Positions 1 to 11,556 are shown, numbered from the stretch's first letter. The stretch is DNA of 64,000 bases from Buchnera aphidicola (Panaphis juglandis) (GCF_964059065.1 NZ_OZ060378.1:186001-250000), one strand, 5' to 3'. Numbers and translations are program-made. Notes: generated by a model from the letters alone, not told the origin.

Positions 1-1
1 C

Positions 2-2698
2 ATTGAGATTGCACAACGCTGTAACGTTAGTATACCTACTGGAAATTATTTTTTGCCTATTTTTTCAAAAGAAAATACTGATGAAAAACAGTTATTAATT
101 AATATTAGTTTAAATGGTTTAAAAAATCGATTAAATGTTTTATATCCAGATAGTAAGATTAGAAAATTAATGGAAATAAAATATCGAAATCGATTACATG
201 AAGAGTTAGATGTAATTAATAAAATGAATTTTCCTGGATATTTTTTAATTGTAATGGAGTTTGTAAAATGGGCAAAAAAAAATGATATTCCAGTGGGTCC
301 AGGTCGAGGTTCTGGAGCTGGATCTTTAGTTGCTTATTCAATAAATATTACCGAATTAGATCCTTTAAGATTTGGTTTAATTTTTGAAAGGTTTTTGAAT
401 CATGAAAGACGATCTATGCCAGATTTTGATATTGATTTTTGTATGGAAAAAAGAGATTTGGTAATTGAACATGTAGCTCAAGTATATGGAAAAGATCGTG
501 TTGCACAAATAATTACATTTGGAACAATGTCAGCAAGAGCGGTAATTCGTGATGTTGGTAGAGTTTTGGGTTACCCTTATGGTTTTGTTAATTCAATTTC
601 AAAATTAATACCTTTAGATATTGGTATTACTTTAAAACAATCTTTATTAAAAGATTTAGATTTTTTTAATTTATATGATAAAAATATTGAAGTAAAAAGA
701 TTAGTAGATATTTCTCAAAGATTAGAAGGAGTTATTAGGAATACAGGAAAACATGCTGGAGGTATTGTAATTTCTCCAAGTAAATTGAAAAAATTTACAC
801 CCGTACAATGTGATGATAATATATTCATTACACAATTTGATAAAAATGATATTGATTATATAGGATTATTAAAATTTGATTTTTTAGGATTAAGAACGTT
901 GACAATTCTTCATTCTGCTGTAAGAATGATTAATAAAAGATTAAAATACAAAAATCAAAAATTAATACATTTGAATCATATTTCTTTGCAGGATAAAAAA
1001 AGTTTTGAATTATTGAATACTGGAAATACAATTGCAGTATTTCAATTGGAATCATATGGCATGAGAAATTTAATTTTACGTTTACAACCAGATTGTTTTG
1101 AGGATATTATTTCTTTGATTGCTTTATTTAGACCAGGTCCATTACAATCAGGTATGGTAGATAATTTTATTAATCGTAAGCATGGAAAGGAACCTATTTC
1201 ATATCCTGATAAAAAATGGCAACATATATCCCTAAAACCAATATTAGAATCTACATATGGTATTATATTATATCAGGAACAAGTTATGAAAATTGCACAA
1301 GTTTTGTCTGGTTATTCATTATCTCAAGCAGATATATTGCAGCGTGCGATGTCTAAAAAAAATTTTAAAGAAATGTCAAACCAACGCATAAAATTTCAAA
1401 AATGTGCTATGATTAATGGAATATCGAATTTATTATCGAGTAAGATATTTGATTTATTAGAAAAATTCTCAGGATACGGTTTTAATAAATCACATTCTTC
1501 TGCTTATGCTTTAATATCATATCAAACATTATGGTTAAAATCTAATTATCCTTCTGAATTTATGGCTTCTGTAATGAGTGCAGATATTGATAATTCAGAT
1601 AAAATTAAAATCTTAATTTACGAATGTCGACGTATGAAAATTAAAATAATTCCTCCAGATATTAATATTAGTGAATATTTTTTTACAGTTAGCAAAAATA
1701 ATCATATCATTTACGGTTTAGGAGCGATTAAAGGTTTAGGTAAAAATGTGGTGAAAGAAATTATTTTATCCAGAAAAAAAGTAAAAATTTTTCATAGTTT
1801 ATTTGAATTTTGTATAAATGTTTCATCACAGTGTATTAATAAACGAGTTTTAGAAAAATTAATTTTTTCTGGATCATTTGATTCATTTAAGGTTTCTAGA
1901 GAAATATTATTTTATTCAATATCTGATGCTATTCAACTTTCAAATCAAAATAAAAAATTAAATAATATTTGTCAATTAACTTTATTAAAACCTTTAGAGA
2001 AAGAAAATAAAATTTTAAGTATAAATTATAAAAAATCAAAAAATTTATTTTGGACGAATAAAAAAATTTTATGTCATGAAAGAGATGTAATAGGTTTTTA
2101 TCTTACTGGTAATCCAATTTGTGAATATTTATCAGAATTAAAATATTATACCAATGGTTTCAGAATAAGAGATATTGTTATTTCTAAGAAATCAAAAATA
2201 ACCATATTTGGTATAATATCTTCGATAAGTATGAAAATTACAAAAAAAAAAAAAAATATTATTTTTTTAGAATTGATAGATCATCCAGATAAAGTTGAAG
2301 TTATTATTTTTGATTATATAGAAAAATTTTATAAAAAATATTTAAAGAAAGATAATATTGTGATTATTAAGGGTTATGTTTCTAAAATTGATGCTTTTAA
2401 TTCCATTAAATGCATTGCTCATAAGATTATAGATATTAATTATTATAGAGATAAATATGTGAAAAAATTAGTTCTTTATATTAAAAATCATGATATTTAT
2501 GATGCATTATATAATGACATTAAAAATATTATTACACCATTTTTGGGTGGTAAAATACCAATATATATTTGTAATATGATTAGTAGACCTAAATCTAATT
2601 TTAAATTGCATTGTCGATGGAATGTTAAAATTCATCAAAAATTATTAAATCGTTTAAAATTTTTGTTAGGAAAAGATAGCGTTCATTTAATGTTTTGA
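2..2698 (+). CDS. dnaE: DNA polymerase III alpha subunit, 5' end outside window
   Basis: Replicative polymerase subunit of the DNA polymerase III holoenzyme. The reading frame is open from the first bases, before the first internal ATG, so the gene starts upstream and its PHP domain is not visible. The catalytic aspartates of the PDFDIDF motif lie at 422-424 and 428-430, and the third, in KFDFLGLRTL, at 878-880. FNKSHSSAYALISYQT marks the helix-hairpin-helix side of the fingers. QLTLL (1973-1987) sits where E. coli has its QADMF clamp-binding peptide, so clamp binding looks kept. The C-terminus aligns with the E. coli end, so the tau-binding region is present. A run of 15 A occurs at 2242-2256 inside the gene. 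The stop overlaps the 3' end of convergent proS by 12 bases. Confidence 0.97.
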   Translation: MEIAQRCNVSIPTGNYFLPIFSKENTDEKQLLINISLNGLKNRLNVLYPDSKIRKLMEIKYRNRLHEELDVINKMNFPGYFLIVMEFVKWAKKNDIPVGPGRGSGAGSLVAYSINITELDPLRFGLIFERFLNHERRSMPDFDIDFCMEKRDLVIEHVAQVYGKDRVAQIITFGTMSARAVIRDVGRVLGYPYGFVNSISKLIPLDIGITLKQSLLKDLDFFNLYDKNIEVKRLVDISQRLEGVIRNTGKHAGGIVISPSKLKKFTPVQCDDNIFITQFDKNDIDYIGLLKFDFLGLRTLTILHSAVRMINKRLKYKNQKLIHLNHISLQDKKSFELLNTGNTIAVFQLESYGMRNLILRLQPDCFEDIISLIALFRPGPLQSGMVDNFINRKHGKEPISYPDKKWQHISLKPILESTYGIILYQEQVMKIAQVLSGYSLSQADILQRAMSKKNFKEMSNQRIKFQKCAMINGISNLLSSKIFDLLEKFSGYGFNKSHSSAYALISYQTLWLKSNYPSEFMASVMSADIDNSDKIKILIYECRRMKIKIIPPDINISEYFFTVSKNNHIIYGLGAIKGLGKNVVKEIILSRKKVKIFHSLFEFCINVSSQCINKRVLEKLIFSGSFDSFKVSREILFYSISDAIQLSNQNKKLNNICQLTLLKPLEKENKILSINYKKSKNLFWTNKKILCHERDVIGFYLTGNPICEYLSELKYYTNGFRIRDIVISKKSKITIFGIISSISMKITKKKKNIIFLELIDHPDKVEVIIFDYIEKFYKKYLKKDNIVIIKGYVSKIDAFNSIKCIAHKIIDINYYRDKYVKKLVLYIKNHDIYDALYNDIKNIITPFLGGKIPIYICNMISRPKSNFKLHCRWNVKIHQKLLNRLKFLLGKDSVHLMF

Positions 2699-4387
2699 TT
2701 TTTTTTTATTTAATATAAATTGTATAATGTTGTCAATATGTATGGTGATTTTTTTTTGAATGTTTTTACGTTCTTGATATTCCACAGTATTTTGATAAAC
2801 GGTATTTTTATTAATAATAATGATATTAGGGATACCAATTAGGTTTGCATCGGAAAATATTACTCCAATTCTTTCATCTCTATCATCCATTAACACTTTA
2901 ATATTTTTATTTTTAAATTGTAAATATATTTTTGTAGATATTTTTTGAATTTTTTTACATTGATATAAATTTATTGGAATAATTAATACTTCAAATGGAG
3001 CAATATGATTTGGCCATATTATTCCTTTTTTATCATGATTTTGTTCAATAATTGCGTTAATTAATCGCGTTACTCCTATTCCATAACATCCCATATGAAT
3101 AAGTTTTTTATTTCCTTTTTTATTTGTGATACTTGAATCAGTATTTTTAGAATATTTTGTACCAATTTTAAAAATATGACCTATTTCGATACAATTTTTA
3201 ATTTTATATCTATATTTCGATTCATCATAGTTTATGATATCGTATATTTTTTTTTTTTTAAAGTTTTGTTGTAAAGAATATTGATGAAAATATATATTAT
3301 TAATTAAAACTATTGGTAAAATAGAATCTAAATATGAAATATGAGTATCTATAATTATTGGTATTGATAAGTTAACTTCTTTTGTTTTTTTTAAAATATT
3401 TTTGATTTTTTTTTTTTCTGAAAATAATATTTGATTTTTTTTTATAATTTCTGGCTGACAGTTTTTAATTTTATTGATATTAAGTTCATGGTCTCCTCGA
3501 ATCATAAATGCAAAATATTTATTTTTTTTATGATTTATATTGATAATAAAAATCTTTATAATTTTTTTTTTCATTTGAAAAAATATATTTTTTATGTTGT
3601 AGTTATATTTTTTGAGTATTTTATTAATATTTATTATTTTATTTGGTAAGATTTTTTTTTTAACGGTTTTTTTTATTTCATATGAATTATTTTTTGAATT
3701 TTTTTTTTTATAATATGAAATCATGATTTGATCTTCACCATTATTAGATGGTGATTGAAATTCATGTGAATATTTTCCACCTATTAATCCAGAATTCGCT
3801 TGTACAGAATAAAATTTTAAATTCAATACGTTAAATATTTTTTTATATGCATCGTATATTATTTGGTATGTTTTTTCCAATGAATGCTCATTAATATGAA
3901 ATGAATATGCGTCTTTCATAATGAATTCTCGAGCCCTCATAGTTCCAGATCTAGGCCTAATTTCATCTCTAAATTTTTTCTGTATTTGATATATTATGAT
4001 TGGTAATTTTTTATATGATGTGATTTCTTGTGTAATAAATTGTGTAATCATTTCTTCATATGTTGGACTCAATATGAAAATATTATTATTTCGATCATAT
4101 ATTTTCATTAGTTCTTTCCCATATTCTTGAAAACGGTTACTTTTTTCCCATAAGTATTTCGGTTGTAATAAAGGGAAAGACATTTCTATTGCATTCAATT
4201 TATTTATTTCATAACGTATAATTTTTTTAATGTTATTTAGTACTTTTAATCCATTAGGCAACCAAATATATAGTCCTGATGATGATTGACGTATTAATCC
4301 TGATTTTAACATTAATTTATGGCTAATAATATCTATTTTTTTTGGAGTTTCTTTTATGGTATATAATGGATATTGGCTAGTTTTCAT
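2687..4387 (-). CDS. proS: Prolyl-tRNA synthetase with degenerate editing insert
   Basis: Charges tRNA-Pro with proline in the cytoplasm. 566 residues, close to the E. coli 572. Class II motif 2 is seen as FRDEIRPRSGTMRAREF (about residues 139-155), and motif 3 as GCYGIGVTRL, with GHIFKIGTKYS before it; the anticodon-binding domain follows. Between about residues 220 and 390 lies the insertion (INS) domain that in E. coli hydrolyses Ala-tRNA-Pro. RGDHELN is kept, but the GSLGP motif is missing and the glycines around the GANIDGKH motif are gone. Aminoacylation is therefore well supported and editing doubtful. Several long T runs on the plus strand (13 at 3247-3259) encode lysine stretches. 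Convergent with dnaE, divergent from flhB. Confidence 0.97.
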   Translation of the reverse strand: MKTSQYPLYTIKETPKKIDIISHKLMLKSGLIRQSSSGLYIWLPNGLKVLNNIKKIIRYEINKLNAIEMSFPLLQPKYLWEKSNRFQEYGKELMKIYDRNNNIFILSPTYEEMITQFITQEITSYKKLPIIIYQIQKKFRDEIRPRSGTMRAREFIMKDAYSFHINEHSLEKTYQIIYDAYKKIFNVLNLKFYSVQANSGLIGGKYSHEFQSPSNNGEDQIMISYYKKKNSKNNSYEIKKTVKKKILPNKIININKILKKYNYNIKNIFFQMKKKIIKIFIININHKKNKYFAFMIRGDHELNINKIKNCQPEIIKKNQILFSEKKKIKNILKKTKEVNLSIPIIIDTHISYLDSILPIVLINNIYFHQYSLQQNFKKKKIYDIINYDESKYRYKIKNCIEIGHIFKIGTKYSKNTDSSITNKKGNKKLIHMGCYGIGVTRLINAIIEQNHDKKGIIWPNHIAPFEVLIIPINLYQCKKIQKISTKIYLQFKNKNIKVLMDDRDERIGVIFSDANLIGIPNIIIINKNTVYQNTVEYQERKNIQKKITIHIDNIIQFILNKKKSKH

Positions 4388-4560
4388 TTGATATATTATA
4401 AATTGATATCATAATAATATATTATAATGTACTTTATGATAAATTTAAATTAATATTTAAGTTCTTGATCTTTATATAATTTAATTTTTATGAAATTTTA
4501 TATTAAAAATATATATTACATAATACATACATATTTATTTTTAATAAAAGGTTGTTGAAT

Positions 4561-5592
4561 GTGAAGTACGATGATCAAGAAAAAACTGAAAAACCAACTC
4601 GTAATTATATTAAGAAAGCTCAAGATCAAGGTTTAAAAAATTATTCCATTCAGTTGAATACTTTTATGATTTTATTATCTGGTTTTTTATCAATTTGTAT
4701 TTATAATAATCAGATTTTTTTATTTTTTATAAAAATACTTACTTTAGGTTTTTCATTTCAACATGATAATATTTTAGATAATTATTTAGATTCAGGTTTT
4801 TTACATTATGTACTAATACAATTTTTATATTTTTTTTTAATTTTTTTTTTTATTTCTTTTAGTTTTCTTTTAATTACACCTTTTTTTTTTAATGGTTTTT
4901 TTTTTAAATGGAGTTTTTTTAAGTTTTATTCATTAAAAATGAATATTTTTAATAAAATTAGTATGTTTTTTTCCTTGGAATTATATTTTAGTTTTTTTAC
5001 GAAGTTAATGATGATACTGATGATATTTTTAACAACTTGGGTATATTTCATTTATTGGTTTTTTGAAATAAACAATTTAAGTTTTTTATTACCATTTTCA
5101 TCTTTTAATATGATTATGAAATCATTATTTTATTTTTTTATTTTTATTTTATTTAGTTTAATTCCAGTAATGGTTTTTGATATTTTTTTTAAAAATATTT
5201 TTTATTATAGAAAATTAAAAATGAGTCGTAGAGAAATAAAAGATGAACAAAAAAAATCAGGTATAAATTTTCATATTAAACAGATAATTTATAAAAAACA
5301 AAATCAACTGCTGAAAAAAAAAATGTTAAATGTTAGTTTTGATAAATATGTTTTATTTTTTTCTTTAAATTATGCTGTTGTTATAAAATATTCTTTAAAA
5401 GAAAAATATGATTTAAAAATTATTTCTAAAGGTTGTGGTAAAAAAGTATTAAAAATTAAAGAAGTTGCTTTTAAAAATAATATTTTAACTATTTTAGAAA
5501 CAAAATTAACGTATGATTTATATGTATATGGTGTAATAAATTCACCTGTTCCTGATAAATACTATAGTGAAGTTATTAAATTTTTAAAATGA
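4561..5592 (+). CDS. flhB: Flagellar export gate protein FlhB without NPTH site
   Basis: Inner-membrane component of the flagellar type III export apparatus. The N-terminus EKTEKPTRNYIKKAQDQG matches the FlhB family, four hydrophobic segments follow, and the cytoplasmic C-terminal domain ends in a segment recognisable from YAVVIKYSLKEKYDLK onward. I chose the GTG at 4561 (343 residues) because AAAAGG at 4546-4551 is well placed; a TTG at 4552 would overlap that site. Where family members carry the autocleavage motif NPTH this protein has FSLN (codons 5359-5370). Self-cleavage normally switches substrate class from rod and hook to filament. Followed by flhA after about 100 bases, as in E. coli. 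Confidence 0.93.
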   Translation: MKYDDQEKTEKPTRNYIKKAQDQGLKNYSIQLNTFMILLSGFLSICIYNNQIFLFFIKILTLGFSFQHDNILDNYLDSGFLHYVLIQFLYFFLIFFFISFSFLLITPFFFNGFFFKWSFFKFYSLKMNIFNKISMFFSLELYFSFFTKLMMILMIFLTTWVYFIYWFFEINNLSFLLPFSSFNMIMKSLFYFFIFILFSLIPVMVFDIFFKNIFYYRKLKMSRREIKDEQKKSGINFHIKQIIYKKQNQLLKKKMLNVSFDKYVLFFSLNYAVVIKYSLKEKYDLKIISKGCGKKVLKIKEVAFKNNILTILETKLTYDLYVYGVINSPVPDKYYSEVIKFLK

Positions 5593-5689
5593 TTAAATTA
5601 CTGAATTTTTCATGGATATTAAATTTTAATATTTAATTATTGTGAAGTTATTACTGATGTTGTATAAATTTTAATTCTGTGAGTATAGA

Positions 5690-7792
5690 ATGATTATAAA
5701 TATTATTTTTTTTACTATATTAAATATTATCAGAAAGATTAAATGGAAGAAATTATTTGGATCTATTTTTATTTTAATCATTTTATTCATGATGATATTA
5801 CCACTCCCTTCTTTATTTTTGGATATTTTTTTTACATTTAATATCATTCTTTCAATTATGATGCTTTTAATTTCAATGTTTATAAATGATGTATTGGAAT
5901 TTTCATCTTTTCCTACTATGTTATTATTTTCGACGTTATTAAGATTATCTCTCAACATTGCTTCTACTAGAATTATTTTGTTAAAAGGTCATTTGGGTCT
6001 ATTTTCTGCCGGTCATGTTATTGAATCATTCGGTAATTTTTTAGTTGGTGGAGACTTTTTAATTGGAATTATTATATTTATTATTTTAATTATTATTAAT
6101 TTTATTGTTATTACTAAAGGCTCTGAACGCATTTCAGAGGTGAGCGCAAGGTTTGCTTTAGATGGTCTTCCTGGTAAACAAATTTCAATTGATTCTGATT
6201 TGAATACAGGATCGATTAATTCGGATATTGCTAAATATCGCCGTTTAAAAATATTAAGAGAAGCAAATTTTTATGGTGCTATGGATGGTGCTAGTAAATT
6301 TGTTAGAGGTGATGCTATTGCAGGTATTTTAATTATGGTTATTAATATTTTTGGTGGTTTATTGATTGGAATTTTTAAACATCATATGAAATTAATAGAA
6401 GCTAGTACGTCTTATACGATACTAACTATTGGTGATGGATTGGTTGCTCAAATTCCTTCATTAATGATTTCAACAGCTGTTGGGGTTATTGTAACAAGAG
6501 TTGACACTAAAAAAAATATTAGTGAACAAATTTTTAATCAGATATTTCATAATACAAATGTTATTTTATTAACTAGTATTATAATTGGTATTTTAGGATT
6601 TATACCTGGAATGCCTAATTTGGTTTTTTTATTTTTTACATTTTTTTTAATATTAATTTTTTTAGTAATCAAAATGTCTAAAAAAAATATTTTGAATAAA
6701 GATGTTATGAAAACTAATAATATTAATAATATATCTAATTCTGATCATTATTCTTATAATGTTTCATGGAATGATGTTGTTTTAGAAGACGTGATACGTA
6801 TAGAAATTGGTTCTATGTTAATTTCAATGATTGATATTAATAAAAAAAATAATTTATTTACTTTAATTGATCTTTTTAGGAGAGATTTTGCTAAAAAAAT
6901 TGGTTTTTTACCTGATTCAGTACATGTTATTACTAACTTAAATTTGTCTCAAGACTTTTATCGTATTGTTATTAATGGTATTGAATATGGAAGAGGAAAA
7001 ATTTTTATTGATCATTTGGTAGCTATTGATATGGGTAACGTAAAAAAAAATATTTCTGGAAAAAAAATAATAAAAGATATTTTTAAAATGCCTGCTGTGT
7101 GGATTCCAATATCTTTAAAATTAAAAGCTGAGAGATATCAATACTGTATTATAGATCCTGAAGAATTAATTATTACTCATTTTAGTAACATTATGTTTGA
7201 AAATTTAAAAGATATATTTAGAAGATCTGAATTGCAAAAACTATTAGATTATACATCCACTAAAATTCCAAACCTTGTTGATGAATTGATTCCAAAAATT
7301 ATGGATTTAACATGTTTACATAAGGTATTAAAAAATTTGTTGATGGAAAATATTCCTCTTCGAGATATGCGAACCATTTTAGAAACATTGATTGAATATG
7401 CTTCACATAATCAAGATTCAGAAAAATTAACTAGTTTAGTTCGTTTGTCTTTAAGTAAATTTATTACACAAAATTTATTTTATAATAAGGATACGATTCA
7501 TGTTATGCGTTTTGATGCAGAATTAGAAAATAAAATTCTAAAAATATTGGAATCTAAAGATATTGTTTTTGATCCTGTTTTTAAAGAATTATTATTAGAA
7601 AAAGTTGGTAATGCTATTTCATATCAAGAATCTATGAATGATCCCTTAGTGTTACTAGTGAGACATACTATACGAAGTTTTTTGTCTGTTTTTTTACGTG
7701 ATTATTTTAAGAAATTAATTGTTTTATCTGATCTTGAAATATCAGATAATAAGAATATTATTGTAAAAAATATGATATCATTTTCAATATAA
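5690..7792 (+). CDS. flhA: Flagellar export gate protein FlhA
   Basis: Main membrane component of the flagellar type III export gate. 700 residues against 692 in E. coli, so full length. The N-terminal half carries about eight hydrophobic segments. The family signature region is clear: RLSLNIASTRIILLKGH and GHVIESFGNFLVGGD, then KGSERISEVSARFALDG and PGKQISID in the cytoplasmic loop. The large soluble C-terminal domain, which docks export substrates, is intact to the end. The start ATG at 5690 is the only sensible one. It follows flhB and forms an isolated flhBA pair. Just after the stop, bases 7789-7807 can form a small imperfect hairpin, perhaps a weak terminator facing convergent argS. Confidence 0.97.
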   Translation: MIINIIFFTILNIIRKIKWKKLFGSIFILIILFMMILPLPSLFLDIFFTFNIILSIMMLLISMFINDVLEFSSFPTMLLFSTLLRLSLNIASTRIILLKGHLGLFSAGHVIESFGNFLVGGDFLIGIIIFIILIIINFIVITKGSERISEVSARFALDGLPGKQISIDSDLNTGSINSDIAKYRRLKILREANFYGAMDGASKFVRGDAIAGILIMVINIFGGLLIGIFKHHMKLIEASTSYTILTIGDGLVAQIPSLMISTAVGVIVTRVDTKKNISEQIFNQIFHNTNVILLTSIIIGILGFIPGMPNLVFLFFTFFLILIFLVIKMSKKNILNKDVMKTNNINNISNSDHYSYNVSWNDVVLEDVIRIEIGSMLISMIDINKKNNLFTLIDLFRRDFAKKIGFLPDSVHVITNLNLSQDFYRIVINGIEYGRGKIFIDHLVAIDMGNVKKNISGKKIIKDIFKMPAVWIPISLKLKAERYQYCIIDPEELIITHFSNIMFENLKDIFRRSELQKLLDYTSTKIPNLVDELIPKIMDLTCLHKVLKNLLMENIPLRDMRTILETLIEYASHNQDSEKLTSLVRLSLSKFITQNLFYNKDTIHVMRFDAELENKILKILESKDIVFDPVFKELLLEKVGNAISYQESMNDPLVLLVRHTIRSFLSVFLRDYFKKLIVLSDLEISDNKNIIVKNMISFSI

Positions 7793-7810
7793 TGGATACG
7801 ACTAGTATCA

Positions 7811-9544
7811 TTATAAAAATTTTAAGGTAGGTATTCCTAAAATTTTTAGACCTAATTTAATGGTTTTTCCTATTAAAAATGATAATTTTATTCTACTTTT
7901 TTGAGTTTTAATAGTTGAGGTATAAATAATAGGATATTTTTCATAAAATGTTGTAAATAATGAAGATATTTGAAATAAATATAAACATAGAATGTGTGGT
8001 TTTCCATCTTTTATCATAGATGTTATGATTTCTTCAAATTGTAATAATTTAATTGATAATTTTATTTCAAGATCAGTATTTAATATGCATTTCACATTAA
8101 GTTGTCGTATAGAATATTTTGATTTTTTGATAATGGATTGAATTCTTGTATATGTATACTGTATGTATAAAGCAGTATTTCCATTAAATGATAACATATT
8201 TTTCCAATCAAAAATATAGTTTTTTTTTCTGTTTTTTGATAAATCAGCGTATTTAATAGCACTAATTCCAATAATTTTTGATAAATATAGGATTTTTTTG
8301 TTATTGAAACTCGGATTTTTTTTTTTGATAATTTTTATTGATTTTTGTATTGATTTTTTTATTAAAGTTTTAAGTTTAATTAGTTTACCGTCTCTAGTTT
8401 TAAATGGTTGATTTTTTTTATTTAATACCATACCAAATTCATGGTGTTCAATTTTAATTTTTTTTTTGATATATCCTGCTTTTTTTGCAATAATTTGAAT
8501 TTGTTTTAGGTGTTGTTTTTGTCGAACATCTGTATAATAAATTATTCTTTTTGCTTTTAATGTTTCTATTCGATATTTTAGACAAGCTATATCAATAGTG
8601 GAATATAAAAAGTTATTATTTTTTTTTTGAATAACAACACCCATCTTTTCACCTTTTTTATTTTTTATTTCATCAAGATAAATAATAGTTTTTCCATCAT
8701 TCTCCATTGCAATTTTTTTTTTTTTTAAATCTGAAATCATGTTTCTTATCATTGGTATATAGAAGCTTTCTCCGGTAATATTTTTTTTTTTTAATTTTAC
8801 ATTTAGTTTTTTGTATATTTTTTGGTTTTCTATTACAGTAGTTTGAATTATTTTTTTCCATAATGATATGTAATGGTGATGAGAGTTGTTTAGTTTTGTG
8901 AGATATTTTTCTGATTCTTTTTTAAAGTTTTCACTTTTTTCATATAGTATCTTTGATTTTTGGTATAAAATTTCTAATTCTTTTAAAGAAATATTTTTTT
9001 CATTTATTACAATATTTTTTCTTTTTAATAGAGCAATCATCATTCCAAATTGTAATCCCCAATCTCCAATATGATTGATTCGAATTACATTATAACCCAT
9101 GAATTCTATTACTCTAGACATTACATCACCAAGAATTGTTGATCTTAAGTGCCCAACATGCATTTCTTTTGCCATATTTGGTGAAGAGTAATCTATAATG
9201 ATGTTTTTATTTTTTTTTTTTTTTATATCTAAACGTCTACAGTATGTAATATTTTCTATTTTTTTTGATAACCATTGTTTTTTTAAAAAGATATTAATGA
9301 ATCCAGGATGTGAATATTCTATTTTTTCAAATATCTTTTTAGAATTTAAATATAAAATTATGCTATCAGACGTTTTTTTTATTGTTGTATTTATTTTTTT
9401 TGAAATTTCTATTATTCCATTTATTTGATAGTGTCCAAAATTTGATTTTGAAGATAGTTTTATAAGTTTAATATTTTTTTTTGATATATTTGATTTTAAT
9501 GCTGCTTTTGTAATGTATGTAATTAATTTTTTTTGAATATTCAT
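7811..9544 (-). CDS. argS: Arginyl-tRNA synthetase
   Basis: Class I synthetase charging tRNA-Arg. Its 577 residues equal the E. coli length. The HIGH-type signature is AKEMHVGHLRST, preceded by the N-terminal tRNA D-loop-recognising domain. The segment NQPFKTRDGKLIKL corresponds to the KPFKTR stretch that stands in for KMSKS in this family. The C-terminal anticodon-binding helices are present. The gene is very lysine- and isoleucine-rich with many A runs. It is divergent from the 16S rRNA promoter region. Confidence 0.97.
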   Translation of the reverse strand: MNIQKKLITYITKAALKSNISKKNIKLIKLSSKSNFGHYQINGIIEISKKINTTIKKTSDSIILYLNSKKIFEKIEYSHPGFINIFLKKQWLSKKIENITYCRRLDIKKKKNKNIIIDYSSPNMAKEMHVGHLRSTILGDVMSRVIEFMGYNVIRINHIGDWGLQFGMMIALLKRKNIVINEKNISLKELEILYQKSKILYEKSENFKKESEKYLTKLNNSHHHYISLWKKIIQTTVIENQKIYKKLNVKLKKKNITGESFYIPMIRNMISDLKKKKIAMENDGKTIIYLDEIKNKKGEKMGVVIQKKNNNFLYSTIDIACLKYRIETLKAKRIIYYTDVRQKQHLKQIQIIAKKAGYIKKKIKIEHHEFGMVLNKKNQPFKTRDGKLIKLKTLIKKSIQKSIKIIKKKNPSFNNKKILYLSKIIGISAIKYADLSKNRKKNYIFDWKNMLSFNGNTALYIQYTYTRIQSIIKKSKYSIRQLNVKCILNTDLEIKLSIKLLQFEEIITSMIKDGKPHILCLYLFQISSLFTTFYEKYPIIYTSTIKTQKSRIKLSFLIGKTIKLGLKILGIPTLKFL

Positions 9545-9870
9545 ATGATGTCATGTGTTATATTTAAATTTTTTGTAAGTATACCTGATTTGTATTTTAC
9601 AATATTATTTATTTATGATTTTATATTATAGTTTATTTTTAATGTAAATAATTTTTGATATACAAAATATTTTATTACAATTCTGAAAATTATATAAAAA
9701 ATTAAAAAAACATGTTGACATATTTTTATGATCATGTAGTATGTATTTATAAGTGATTTACACTACGTTCTTTAAAAATTAATTAGATAATTATTGTGGG
9801 CACTAAAATTAACTGTCAAATATTCTCTTATAATTTAAAGAGATTAGATTTTTGAAGTTTTAAGCTACAT
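9545..9870 (+). promoter_or_regulatory. 16S rRNA leader and promoter region
   Basis: Gap of 326 bases between argS and the 16S gene. It holds a perfect TTGACA -35 box at 9715-9720, a likely -10 TAGTAT at 9737-9742 (16-base spacer), an A/T-tract-rich stretch at about 9680-9714 that resembles an UP element, and a boxA-like CGTTCTTTAAAAA at 9766-9778, like the antitermination element of enterobacterial rrn leaders. The left arm of the 16S processing stem follows at 9787-9804. I see no open reading frame here. The perfect -35 box is notable in so AT-biased a background; the -10 choice is less certain. Confidence 0.7.
9787..9804 (+). promoter_or_regulatory. 5' arm of 16S precursor processing stem
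   Basis: ATAATTATTGTGGGCACT is exactly complementary to the 3' arm at 11444-11461, giving an 18-base-pair stem that encloses the whole 16S gene. Enterobacterial pre-16S RNA is cut by RNase III in such a stem, and an RNase III gene (rnc) lies in this window at 15783-16451. The pairing is seen directly; the cutting is inferred from the family. Confidence 0.85.
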
Positions 9871-11417
<1,547 letters not shown>

Positions 11418-11443
11418 TAATAAATTACACTTTAATTTTTTAA

Positions 11444-11461
11444 AGTGCCCACAATAATTAT
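11444..11461 (+). promoter_or_regulatory. 3' arm of 16S precursor processing stem
   Basis: AGTGCCCACAATAATTAT pairs without mismatch with 9787-9804 on the other side of the 16S gene. It lies 26 bases beyond the mature 3' end and 13 bases before tRNA-Ile. See the partner arm for the inferred role. Confidence 0.85.
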
Positions 11462-11474
11462 TGTGTACTTAAAT

Positions 11475-11548
<74 letters not shown>

Positions 11549-11556
11549 TAATTTAT

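Noticed and set aside
3431..3649. 72-codon frame on the plus strand
   Set aside because: Poly-F/Y antisense shadow of the lysine-rich insertion domain of proS.
5671..5958. 95-codon frame on the minus strand
   Set aside because: It is antisense to the start of flhA, with no recognisable protein content.
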